A stretch of 60,896 nucleotides of DNA from Oscillibacter sp. (GTDB lineage Bacteria; Bacillota; Clostridia; Oscillospirales; Oscillospiraceae). Position numbers and translations under genes: made by a program. The DNA is taken from positions 1 to 60,896 of the forward strand of contig JAAVHC010000043.1 of assembly GCA_014799925.1 (NCBI GenBank), given 5' to 3'. Within the stretch, counting starts at the first letter, position 1. Each line of letters opens with the position of its first letter. The notes under the pieces were generated by a model. It worked only from the letters and a program-made list of their open reading frames with translations. It was not told where the DNA came from and did not search any database. Below are positions 51,101-58,636 of this stretch, one piece after another.

Positions 51101-52285
51101 TCACTGCCCCGGCGCGTCCACAAACCGCCCGATCTGCTCCTCGCACTCCGCCGCCAGCGTCACCACCAGATATCCGTCCACGGCCTCGCTGGTGACCTCC
51201 CGGCTGAGGATCGTCCCCTCGTCCAGATACCCCGCCAGGCGCGCGTCCAGAACCTCCTCCGCCAGGGCCAGGGCCTCCCGCTCGCTCCTCTGCCGCTCGG
51301 TCAGCTCGTAGGGCCGCAGTGTCTCCGTCACCACGGTCAGCGGAGTTGCCACGCCGCCTGGCAGCTCACACTTGTTCCAATTTATTATTTTATCACAAGT
51401 ATCCCCCGAAATGCTACTGCTAAAATAGAGATTCCACCGTTTTTTTCCAATCAGAAGGGCGTGCCGCTGGTTTTCCTTCCCGGTGTAGGTCTTTTCCCAC
51501 GCGGTCAGGGGCACCCGGCACTGAAGCTGATACCAGGTCCGCCCATAGACCTTCCCCATTCCCCGCAGGTACCGCACGCCGGTGACGTTGTCCTGCACCA
51601 CGCCGGAGATGAGCAGCTGCCCCTCCTTCACCGTGGTTCCCGGCAGCGCCATTTTCTCCCCGTCCCAGGGCTGAATGGCGGTGATCAGCGCGTCCTTGGC
51701 GGCCACGGTGTTCCCCGGCTCCCGCTTGCTGACGATCTCCGGCGGGAGGACGCGCTCCCGCACCTGGACATAGGCCCGGCAGCCCCTTATGTTGACGGCG
51801 ATATAGCTCAGCTCTGGAATCTCCAGGAGGATATAGTTTCTCAATTCCGATGAATCCACATCGAAGCCGTAGGTCCCGAAGCCCACGCCGCATTTGTCCA
51901 GCGCCCGCAGGATCTCCTGCTGAGAGACCTGCTCGTTTCCCTCTATTTTGAAATCCCAGATAAAAAAGGAGCCCCAGAATACCAGCGCCGCGCAGATCCC
52001 CAGCGTGACCCACAGGCCATACCGGCGGCGCATCCGGCCCAGGAAGAAGGGCGCGCCCTTCCAGCGCAGGACGGTCATGTCGCAGTCGATTTTCCTGCTC
52101 AGCCGCCGGAGCCGTTTCCAGTCCCGCCGGGTCATGGTGAAGGTAAATTCTACCGGCGAAGCCCAGTTCAGATCCCAGAAGAGGATCCCATATTCCGCGC
52201 AGATGTTCAGCACCCGCTCCGGAAACCCGCTCTCCACCCGTCCGGTTACCTCGCCCTTGACCAGATTTACCAGATGCTTCAGCAT
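51101..52285 (-). CDS. yqfD: Sporulation protein YqfD
   Basis: This 394-residue sporulation-linked membrane protein has a cytoplasmic N-terminus with the RILNICAEYGI-type segment, a membrane helix (YGLWVTLGICAALVFWGSFF near 92-112) and a large extracytoplasmic part beginning IEGNEQVSQQEILRAL, reminiscent of POTRA-like regions. It is expressed in the mother cell with YqfC in Bacillus. It follows yqfC by 1 bp. The bases 50977-51100 after its stop hold nothing clear. Confidence 0.92.
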   Translation of the reverse strand: MLKHLVNLVKGEVTGRVESGFPERVLNICAEYGILFWDLNWASPVEFTFTMTRRDWKRLRRLSRKIDCDMTVLRWKGAPFFLGRMRRRYGLWVTLGICAALVFWGSFFIWDFKIEGNEQVSQQEILRALDKCGVGFGTYGFDVDSSELRNYILLEIPELSYIAVNIRGCRAYVQVRERVLPPEIVSKREPGNTVAAKDALITAIQPWDGEKMALPGTTVKEGQLLISGVVQDNVTGVRYLRGMGKVYGRTWYQLQCRVPLTAWEKTYTGKENQRHALLIGKKRWNLYFSSSISGDTCDKIINWNKCELPGGVATPLTVVTETLRPYELTERQRSEREALALAEEVLDARLAGYLDEGTILSREVTSEAVDGYLVVTLAAECEEQIGRFVDAPGQ

Positions 52286-52286
52286 G

Positions 52287-52571
52287 TTATTTCACCCACT
52301 CCACACGCGAGATGGTTCCCTTGATCCGCAGCTGATCCCCCGTCATGCTCATCAGCTCCAGCTTTTCCCCATAGATCCTTATGATGCAGCCTTCCCCGTT
52401 GATGTCGATTTCCTCCCCGCTGTAGGAGAGGATTCCCTTGTGCCGCTCCATGTAAAAATGGGTGCTGCCCACGACCTCGATGTGCGGGAGCCCCGCCACC
52501 AGATCGGCCGGCAGGTCGAACAGCTCCGCCGCGCCGTCCAATACGCGTATTTCTTTTTTGAAAAGTTCCAT
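52287..52571 (-). CDS. yqfC: Sporulation protein YqfC
   Basis: The protein has 94 residues. PHIEVVGSTHFYMERHKGIL and IRIYGEKLELMSMTGDQLRIKG are the conserved YqfC/YabP-type pattern. It is the first gene of the yqfC-yqfD-phoH-ybeY-era run. GGAGGG lies 5 bases before the ATG. No sigma-E-type promoter could be called with confidence. Confidence 0.92.
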   Translation of the reverse strand: MELFKKEIRVLDGAAELFDLPADLVAGLPHIEVVGSTHFYMERHKGILSYSGEEIDINGEGCIIRIYGEKLELMSMTGDQLRIKGTISRVEWVK

Positions 52572-52594
52572 TGTTGCCCTCCAGAGGTTTCCTT

Positions 52595-53059
52595 GCCCTT
52601 GCCGGGCGGGGTTTACTTTTCCCTTGTGGGAAAAGTAACAAAAGCACCCTCAAGGGGTCGAGACCCCTTGAGAATCCCCAAATGTTTTGATTTGTTTACG
52701 CTGCGACCTGGGGTCCGCCTGTCCTGCGGGGTTCCATGGGCCGTCAGCAGGCGAAGCACCGGCGGATGCGCGCTATCGGAAGACAGAGGGGCTAAGCCGT
52801 TTCTTAACCACCGCCGGGAGTTCCCAAAGCAATACGGTAGGGGCTACCGATGACCACACTGAAATAGACGCAGAAGATGCGCAAAGCGGACGGCAGTACA
52901 GCAGACAAAACCAGACTGTGCCACGGCGCAAAACAAATAGCCCCCGTAATCATAAGGGAATCCAAAACCGTATGGTTTTGGTGGCTTTTTGCCTACTTTT
53001 TGTCCACACAAAAAGTAGGCGCCCGTCCGGGGCGCGCAGCCCCGGCCTATCGAATAGAA
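52595..53059 (+). repeat. R2 element copy B, ~465-bp structured noncoding repeat
   Basis: This is the second, diverged copy of the element at 33145-33648. Its stems are TACTTTTCCC/GGGAAAAGTA, CTCAAGGGG/CCCCTTGAG, CCAAAACC/GGTTTTGG (52962-52981), GCCTACTTTTTGT/ACAAAAAGTAGGC and GTCCGGGGC/GCCCCGG. The long-range helix pairs 52690-52703 with 52924-52938 (ATTTGTTT with AAACAAAT, then CGCTG with CGGCG). ACGGTAGGGGCT and AGCGGACGGCA are kept. It lies between the divergent yqfC and GntR genes. Confidence 0.8.
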
Positions 53060-53108
53060 ATCATCTTCTATCCTACTCTATGCACCATAAAATTTTTTTA
53101 GAAACCCC

Positions 53109-53137
53109 TTGACAAACGAATCCATCTGTATTATTGT
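53109..53137 (+). promoter_or_regulatory. Promoter of the GntR-ABC operon
   Basis: The boxes are TTGACA (53109-53114) and TATTGT (53132-53137) with a 17-bp spacer. The -10 overlaps the palindromic operator. Confidence 0.75.
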
Positions 53138-53155
53138 ATTACTCACCTAATACAA
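53134..53155 (+). promoter_or_regulatory. Palindromic operator, probable GntR/YtrA site
   Basis: TTGTATTA-ctcacc-TAATACAA is a perfect 8-bp inverted repeat with a 6-bp spacer that overlaps the -10 box. It is well placed for autorepression by the GntR-type regulator encoded 35 bp downstream. Confidence 0.7.
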
Positions 53156-53188
53156 AGATACAACCCCAATGAAAGGAGGAAGCAACCA

Positions 53189-53554
53189 ATGGATTGGCAG
53201 TTTACCGACGACCGCCCCATCTGGCAGCAGATCATCGAGCAGCTGACCCTGAAGATACTGAAGGGCGAGTACCCGCCGGGGGAGAGATTGCCCGGCGTCC
53301 GGGAGCTGGCCGCCCAGGCCGGGGTCAACCCCAACACCATGCAGCGGGCCATGGCCCAGCTGGAGGCCGACGGCCTGGCCGTGGGCAGCCGCACGGCGGG
53401 CCGAACAGTCACCCGGGACGCCGCCGTCATTGAGGCAGCGGCGAAGGCGAGGGCGAAGGCCGCTGTGGCCGGGTGCCTGCGCATATTGGAGGAGCTGGGC
53501 TATTCGAGAGAAAAGGCCCTGGAGTTTCTAAAGGAGGAATTGGAACATGAATGA
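53189..53554 (+). CDS. GntR-family regulator, YtrA type
   Basis: The protein has 121 residues. The N-terminal winged helix reads PIWQQIIEQLTLKILKGEYP, then LPGVRELAAQAGVNPNTMQRAMAQLEADGL, the standard GntR DNA-binding pattern. Only a short helical tail follows (residues 80-121), as in the YtrA subfamily that controls ABC transporter operons. Its gene is first in the operon, with an operator palindrome over the promoter, so autoregulation is likely. AAAGGAGG precedes the ATG. Confidence 0.92.
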   Translation: MDWQFTDDRPIWQQIIEQLTLKILKGEYPPGERLPGVRELAAQAGVNPNTMQRAMAQLEADGLAVGSRTAGRTVTRDAAVIEAAAKARAKAAVAGCLRILEELGYSREKALEFLKEELEHE

Positions 53555-54272
53555 GATCCTCGCCGCCTGCACCGCCCTTACCAAGCGGTACGGCAATAAG
53601 ACCGCCCTGCGGGGCGTAGACCTGGAGCTGGGCCGGGGCCGCATCGTGGGCCTGCTGGGCCCCAACGGCAGCGGCAAGACCACCCTCATCAAGATCTTGT
53701 GCGGACTGCTCCAGCCCACTGAGGGCGCGGTTCTGGTGGACGGCCAGTATGTCGGGGCCTACACCAAGTCCATCATCAGCTACCTGCCCGACCGGATGTA
53801 CTTCGCCGACTGGATGAAGGCTACGAACCTGTTCGACCTGTTTGCCGACTTCTACGCTGATTTTGACCGGACAAAGGCCATGAGCATGTGCGCCAGCCTG
53901 GGCGTCACTCCCAGCGACCGGCTCAAGAGCATGTCCAAGGGCACCAAGGAGAAGGTCCAGCTGGTGCTGGTCATGGCCCGGAAGGCCCAGCTGTACCTGC
54001 TGGATGAGCCCATCGCCGGGGTGGACCCCGCCGCCCGGGACTTCATCCTGAATACCATCCTCACCAACTACAACGAGGACGGCACCGTCCTCATCTCCAC
54101 CCACCTCATCAGCGACATCGAGAAGGTTCTGGACGAGGCCATTTTCCTCAAGGAGGGCCAGATCACCCTCCATGACACTGTGGACAACATCCGCGAGCGG
54201 GAAGGCAAGAGCGTGGACGCGCTGTTCCGTGAAATCTTCCGGGCCAACAACTTTGAAGGAGGCGCATTCTGA
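53547..54272 (+). CDS. ABC transporter ATP-binding protein (YtrB-like)
   Basis: This 241-residue ATPase has Walker A GPNGSGKTT, Walker B LYLLDEPIAGVDP and switch His ISTHLIS. The signature motif is altered to MSKGTKEK instead of LSGGQ; this SKG form is common in ABC-2/YtrB-type exporters. It overlaps the regulator gene by 8 bp, with its ribosome site inside it. The partner is the membrane protein encoded next (1-bp overlap). Confidence 0.9.
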   Translation: MNEILAACTALTKRYGNKTALRGVDLELGRGRIVGLLGPNGSGKTTLIKILCGLLQPTEGAVLVDGQYVGAYTKSIISYLPDRMYFADWMKATNLFDLFADFYADFDRTKAMSMCASLGVTPSDRLKSMSKGTKEKVQLVLVMARKAQLYLLDEPIAGVDPAARDFILNTILTNYNEDGTVLISTHLISDIEKVLDEAIFLKEGQITLHDTVDNIREREGKSVDALFREIFRANNFEGGAF

Positions 54273-55072
54273 TGTTCGGGAAACTTCTGAAATACGATTT
54301 CCGGTCCATGATCAAGCAGTTCGCGTTCATCTGGCCCGCCGCGCTGGCGCTGGCCCTGGTGAATCATTTCACCATCAACAGCTTTGTCACCAGCTCCACT
54401 GCCATGGGCGAGACCACTGCGGGCATCGCCATGCTGGTCTACGTGGCCATTCTTATCGCCATGTTCGTCGTCGCCCTGGTGTTTGCCTGCCAGCGGTTCT
54501 ACAAGGGCCTGCTGGGGGACGAGGGGTATCTGATGCACACCCTGCCCGTGAAACCCTGGCAGCTCGTCGGCTCCAAGCTGCTGTGCGCAGTCGTCACTAC
54601 CTTCCTCAGCGTGGTTGTGGCGCTGCTGTCCGTCCTGGTGCTCCTTCCCTGGGAGAAGGATGCCATCCAGGAAATTTTCAAGGTCCTGCGCTATCTCTTC
54701 ACCCACTGGAACATTCAGGCCACTCACGGCGTCATCGGATTCCTGGAGCTTTGCCTGATGATCATGATGTCCTTTGCCGTGGGTTATCTCCAGATCTATC
54801 TGTCCATGAGCATTGGGCACCTGTTCAACAAGCACCGCGTTGCCATGACCGGCGTTGCTTTTATTGTCATTAACGCCGTTGTAAGCGCGCTGACCGGCAG
54901 ATTTCTGTCTCCGGCTTTTGATATGGTTTTTGACGGTATCAACAGCATCATAGATACTGCGGTCAGATTCCATTCCGCCATGTGGATCGCCATTGCCTCG
55001 GAGCTGGTCCTGTGCGCCGTCTACTTCGCGGGCACGGAGTTCATCCTGCGGAAGAAGCTGAACCTGGAGTAA
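54272..55072 (+). CDS. ABC-2-type membrane permease
   Basis: The protein has 266 residues and about six membrane segments (for example FAFIWPAALALALVNHFTI, IAMLVYVAILIAMFVVALVF, TFLSVVVALLSVLVLLPW). An amphipathic stretch MLFGKLLKYDFRS-like opens it and GDEGYLMHTLPVKPWQLVGSK links segments 2 and 3, as in many small ABC-2 permeases. It works with the ATPase encoded just upstream (TGATG overlap). The substrate is unknown; envelope stress or peptide export is typical. Confidence 0.87.
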   Translation: MFGKLLKYDFRSMIKQFAFIWPAALALALVNHFTINSFVTSSTAMGETTAGIAMLVYVAILIAMFVVALVFACQRFYKGLLGDEGYLMHTLPVKPWQLVGSKLLCAVVTTFLSVVVALLSVLVLLPWEKDAIQEIFKVLRYLFTHWNIQATHGVIGFLELCLMIMMSFAVGYLQIYLSMSIGHLFNKHRVAMTGVAFIVINAVVSALTGRFLSPAFDMVFDGINSIIDTAVRFHSAMWIAIASELVLCAVYFAGTEFILRKKLNLE

Positions 55073-55080
55073 GGAGGGTC

Positions 55081-55149
55081 CTGGGCGGACGGCCAATGCG
55101 CTCTGAGATGTGGTATGGATCGCAGCCTGCCGCACGGTGACGAAACATT
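55081..55149 (+). repeat. R4 intercistronic repeat, copy 3 (diverged)
   Basis: It shares GGCGGACGGCCAATGCG at the left and CGGTGACGAAA at the right with the two copies at 34.6 kb, while the middle has diverged. It again lies between two genes of an ABC transporter operon, just before the ribosome site of the next gene. Confidence 0.6.
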
Positions 55150-55173
55150 TTTCAAAGTATAAGGAGGTTCTGC

Positions 55174-55614
55174 ATGAAAAAACGCATTTTGCTTCCTATT
55201 ACCGCTCTGCTATGCCTTGTGCTGCTGGCGGGATGCCAGACCCTCGTCAAGAAGGATTTTGACGTGGATACCCTCTCCAAGGCCCAGAAGATTGTCGTTA
55301 CCGACGCCGCCGGGAACGAGAAAGCCGTCCTGACGGAAAAAGCGGACATTGACGCCTTTGTGGACGCGATAAACGTGGGCGGCTGGAAGTTTGCGGAGCT
55401 GCCGGAGGGCCTGACCAAAGCGGGCGGCTTCACCCTCTGGCAGGAGGAGACCATCACCGCCCTGCTGGGCAAACAGGAAGCAAAGGCCAACGAGATCTGT
55501 ACCTTCCGTATTTATGAGGATGGGAACTACCTGACCATCGAGACAGTGCTGATGGACTTTCCTCTCTCCATCCCGGAGAGTGCGGCGGCGTATCTCCGGA
55601 GCCTGGCAGCATAA
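55174..55614 (+). CDS. Putative lipoprotein of the GntR-ABC operon
   Basis: The protein has 146 residues. The lipoprotein signal ends LLAGC (Cys21). The mature part is mostly polar, with KIVVTDAAGNEKAVLTEKADIDAFVDAI near 45-70 and FRIYEDGNYLTIETVLMDFP near 110-130, a beta-rich pattern seen in small Firmicute lipoproteins of unknown function. AAGGAGG precedes the ATG. It is the last gene of the operon, before a strong terminator. Confidence 0.8.
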   Translation: MKKRILLPITALLCLVLLAGCQTLVKKDFDVDTLSKAQKIVVTDAAGNEKAVLTEKADIDAFVDAINVGGWKFAELPEGLTKAGGFTLWQEETITALLGKQEAKANEICTFRIYEDGNYLTIETVLMDFPLSIPESAAAYLRSLAA

Positions 55615-55630
55615 TCACCCGAAGACAAGA

Positions 55631-55680
55631 GAAAGCACCCTGTCAGACGTGACAAGTCAGGTCTGGCAGGGTGCTTTGTG
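55631..55680 (+). terminator. Terminator of the GntR-ABC operon
   Basis: AAAGCACCCTG and CAGGGTGCTTT pair, with a further CAGAC/GTCTG pairing inside, followed by TTTGTG. It starts 17 bp past the lipoprotein stop. Downstream, 55681-55910 shows no supported gene. Confidence 0.8.
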
Positions 55681-55910
55681 AGTAATTCCGGAGCGCTGCC
55701 GCCGGGCGGTCCATACGCTGTCTGGAGCAAAAATAACGCACAGATATGGTCGACGCACTTAAGAATTGGTATAATTCAGAGGATAAAACAAGGAGCCGCG
55801 GCGTTGTCGTCTCTGGCGGGCGTCAGCCCGCCGCATCATGATACAGGCGTATCTCATCACGGACATATTTTTCTCCTGAAGAAGACTCCGTGTCTCCCTT
55901 TTGGACGCTG

Positions 55911-56252
55911 CTATTGGGCTTTTTTCAGTTTGTCAATGTCGGTCAGCATGGACATGACCAAAGGCTTTAAGAAGGCGACCTCTTCCTCCAGTTCCTCTAC
56001 GCGGCTTTTGGGGGCCAGGGTTTCCCTGAGCAGCGTATGGCCTTCGGCAAGGATGTCAAACCGGGGCAGAATATCGGATTCTATGTAGGCCATGATACGG
56101 GATTCGGTTGCCTTGATATCCTCACCAAGCTGATCTACGCGGGTATCCAGCTGGTCGATACGGGCGTCCAGCCGGTCCATGCGGGCCATCATACGAGATT
56201 CGGAATGTTCCAATAAGCCTTGAATCGCCTGCAAATCTTTTTCATCCAACAT
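55911..56252 (-). CDS. Coiled-coil protein of unknown function
   Basis: The protein has 113 residues and is almost entirely helical. Residues about 20-60 form regular heptads (MDRLDARIDQLDTRVDQL), then ESDILPRFDILAEGHTLL and a second helix (VEELEEEVAFLKPLVMSML). It resembles the small coiled-coil proteins common in Oscillospiraceae, several of which recur as paralogues; I know no function. AGGAGG lies before the ATG. Confidence 0.72.
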   Translation of the reverse strand: MLDEKDLQAIQGLLEHSESRMMARMDRLDARIDQLDTRVDQLGEDIKATESRIMAYIESDILPRFDILAEGHTLLRETLAPKSRVEELEEEVAFLKPLVMSMLTDIDKLKKAQ

Positions 56253-56310
56253 GCGCGCACCTCCTTTGTTCTTTTATTATACCGTCTGCCGGCGGGCTTG
56301 TCAATGTGCG

Positions 56311-56357
56311 AAAAAGAGAAAACCGTGGAAGCGGCCGGACATTCGGCCGCCTCCACG
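56311..56357 (-). terminator. Terminator of the YyaL-like gene
   Basis: On the minus strand GTGGAGGCGGCCG pairs with CGGCCGCTTCCAC, followed by GGTTTTCTCTTTTTC. It starts about 17 bp past the stop at 56374. Confidence 0.8.
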
Positions 56358-56373
56358 CCTTTATTTTCCGCAC

Positions 56374-58404
56374 TTACCGGACCCCGGCCAGCTCCCCATG
56401 CACCAGCTGCCGCAGTTCCTCCAGGGTGTCGACAGGCGGGGCGCAGGTCCCCGCCCGGCAGAGGTAGAACCGTTCTCCCTCCTCCGGAACCGGATAGCCC
56501 GCGGCACGGGGGGAGAGATGGTCCAGAGCGCACTCGTTCTCCGGCGTTTTGACCAGCACCGACAGCCGGTAGATTTCTCCCGCTCCCGCCAGCCACTGGG
56601 GCATCCGGCCGGCGGAGACGTACACCAGCTCCCGGCTGGGGTAGAGCTCTTCCAGCATAGCCAGCAGGGAGAAACAGTGGGCGGCGGGATAGTCCACGGC
56701 CTCTCCCGCCAGCCAGTCCAGCTGCCTGCGGGCATGGTTCCGGAACCGCTCCGCCCCGGTGAGCCGGGCCAGCTTCGCCAGAGCCAGCCCCGCCGCCGCT
56801 TCGCCGGAGGGCGTCCCGCCGTCGAAGGAATCCTTCTGCCGGACGATCAGCCGCTCGCTCCCGGCGGCGGTACGATAAAAGCCGCCCTCCGCCTCATCCC
56901 AGAACAGCGCCGTCATCCGGTCCGCCAGCCCCGCCGCTTCCTGCAGGAGGCTGGGGTCAAAACTGGCCTCGTACAGCTCCAGCAGGGCCCAGCAGTAGAA
57001 GGCGTAATCGTCCAGCTGTCCCTCAACAGCCGGCTCCTGGTCCCGCCAGCGCAGCCAGAGCCGTCCGTCCGGCCGGGTCAGCCGGACTCTCAGAAACAGC
57101 TGGGCCTCCTGGGCCGCTTTCAGGTACCGTTCCTCTCCCAGCACCCGGTCGGCCTTGGCCAGGGCAGCGATCATCATGGCGTTCCAGCTGGTAAGGACCT
57201 TGTCGTCCCTGTGAAGGGGCCAACGCTGGCGGCGGAAAGCCGTCAGGCGGCGGCAGGAAGCGGCGTGTTCCCGCCAGAACCGGTCATATGCCGGGTTCCC
57301 CAGCAGATGGGGGACGCTCTCCCGCTCCCCGATGGACAGCCGCCGGCAAAGCGGCCGGGCCTCTTCCGTGCCCAGGGCCTCCTCCACATCGGCGCGGGTG
57401 AGGAAGTAGAACTTCCCCTCTTCCCCACAGCTGTCCGCGTCCTGGCCGCAGGCGAAGCCGCCTCCCGGCAGCCGCAGCTCCGTCAGGACATAGTCCAGCG
57501 TCCGGCGGGCCACCTCCCGATAGTAGGGCCGCCCCGTCTGGGCGTAAGCCTCCAGATAGGCATAGGACAGCAGGGCGTTGTCATAGAGCATTTTTTCAAA
57601 GTGGGGCAGCCGCCACTTTCCGTCCGTGCTGTACCGGCAGAAGCCGCCGCCCAGCTGGTCGAAAATGCCGCCCCGGGCCATCTGTGTCAGGGTGGTCTCC
57701 GCCATCCCCAGGGCCTCTCCGTCCCCTGCCCGCCGGGCGTATTCCAGCAAAAAGATCAGCTCGTGGGCGGCGGGAAATTTGGGCGCGCCGCCGAAGCCGC
57801 CGTTCTCCCGGTCAAACCGGCGCGCCATCTCCAAAACCGCCTCCCGCGGCAGGGCCCGGTCCGGCCGGACGGCAGGCGCCGGCTGATACCGGGTCAGATG
57901 GCGCACGACCTCCTGGCCCAGCTCAAGCAGCCGCTGCCGGTCGGAATGCCACAGCCGGGCCACCTCGTCGGTCAGCTGGATGACGCCCAGCTGACCGCCC
58001 CGGCTTCTGGGCGGCAGATAGGTCCCCGCCCAGAAGGGCTCCTGGTCCGGGGTCATGAGAATGGTCAGGGGCCAGCCGCCGGAGCCGGTCAGAGCCTGGC
58101 AGGCGGACATATAGACCGCGTCAACATCGGGCCGCTCCTCCCGGTCCACCTTGATGCATACAAAGTCCCGGTTCAGCGCCTCCGCCACCTCCGGGTCCCG
58201 AAAGGTCTCCCGGCCCATCACGTGGCACCAGTGGCAGGTGGAATAGCCGATGGACAGAAAAATGGGCTTGTCCTCCTGCCTGGCCTCCCGGAAGGCGCCG
58301 GGGCACCAGCTCCACCAATGGATGGGGTCCTCCGCGTGCTGGAGGAGATATGGGGATTTTTCGTATCGCAGGCGGTTCCCCTCCGCTGTTAAGGTTTCCT
58401 TCAT
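56374..58404 (-). CDS. Thioredoxin-domain protein, YyaL/SPATA20 family
   Basis: The protein has 676 residues. The first ~170 residues are the DUF255 thioredoxin-like domain with the family motif [14 protein letters not shown] near 58-70. An alpha/alpha-toroid (six-hairpin glycosidase-like) domain follows to the end, with [19 protein letters not shown] and [15 protein letters not shown] as conserved blocks. The biochemical role is not settled; cellobiose epimerase-like folds are related. The start [20 protein letters not shown] is chosen because it matches the usual family N-terminus. Confidence 0.9.
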   Translation of the reverse strand: MKETLTAEGNRLRYEKSPYLLQHAEDPIHWWSWCPGAFREARQEDKPIFLSIGYSTCHWCHVMGRETFRDPEVAEALNRDFVCIKVDREERPDVDAVYMSACQALTGSGGWPLTILMTPDQEPFWAGTYLPPRSRGGQLGVIQLTDEVARLWHSDRQRLLELGQEVVRHLTRYQPAPAVRPDRALPREAVLEMARRFDRENGGFGGAPKFPAAHELIFLLEYARRAGDGEALGMAETTLTQMARGGIFDQLGGGFCRYSTDGKWRLPHFEKMLYDNALLSYAYLEAYAQTGRPYYREVARRTLDYVLTELRLPGGGFACGQDADSCGEEGKFYFLTRADVEEALGTEEARPLCRRLSIGERESVPHLLGNPAYDRFWREHAASCRRLTAFRRQRWPLHRDDKVLTSWNAMMIAALAKADRVLGEERYLKAAQEAQLFLRVRLTRPDGRLWLRWRDQEPAVEGQLDDYAFYCWALLELYEASFDPSLLQEAAGLADRMTALFWDEAEGGFYRTAAGSERLIVRQKDSFDGGTPSGEAAAGLALAKLARLTGAERFRNHARRQLDWLAGEAVDYPAAHCFSLLAMLEELYPSRELVYVSAGRMPQWLAGAGEIYRLSVLVKTPENECALDHLSPRAAGYPVPEEGERFYLCRAGTCAPPVDTLEELRQLVHGELAGVR

Positions 58405-58483
58405 TTCGTTGCGATCCTCTCCATAGGTTTTGATGAAACAGGTTTGTTCTATGGATAGTATGGGCAAAATTGCGGAAAAGATG

Positions 58484-58523
58484 AAAAAATCCGGCTGTCA
58501 AATACCGCCAGCCGGATTTTTTT
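58484..58523. terminator. Bidirectional terminator
   Basis: ATCCGGCTG and CAGCCGGAT pair, with runs of A on the left and T on the right, so it can act in both directions. In practice it would stop minus-strand transcription that leaves the SpoVAF-like gene through the R1 repeat. Confidence 0.8.
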
Positions 58524-58530
58524 CATCTTT

Positions 58531-58636
58531 TCTCAATTAGAAACGCAATATCGCCGCCCATGTTCCGCACGGCCACTCGATGTGGCCGTGCGGAATCACA
58601 GGTTCTTTTCGATGCTTTTTTTCAGGAAAAAGCATC
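58531..58636 (+). repeat. R1 repeat copy 4
   Basis: It shares GCAATATCG, GGAATCACAGGTTCTTTT and GATGCTTTTT with other R1 copies. It has a 13-bp stem, TTCCGCACGGCCA with TGGCCGTGCGGAA, around CTCGATG. A GATGCTTTTT/AAAAAGCATC hairpin ends exactly at the stop codon of the SpoVAF-like gene, as copy 3 does at the SDR stop. Confidence 0.7.

Noticed and set aside
55817-55833. Terminator for the coiled-coil gene at a GGCGGGC/GCCCGCC stem
   Set aside because: No T run follows on the minus strand and the stem lies about 80 bp from the stop.
55678-56088. Plus-strand open frame over the coiled-coil gene
   Set aside because: It overlaps the supported minus-strand gene, has no ribosome site and no recognisable composition.
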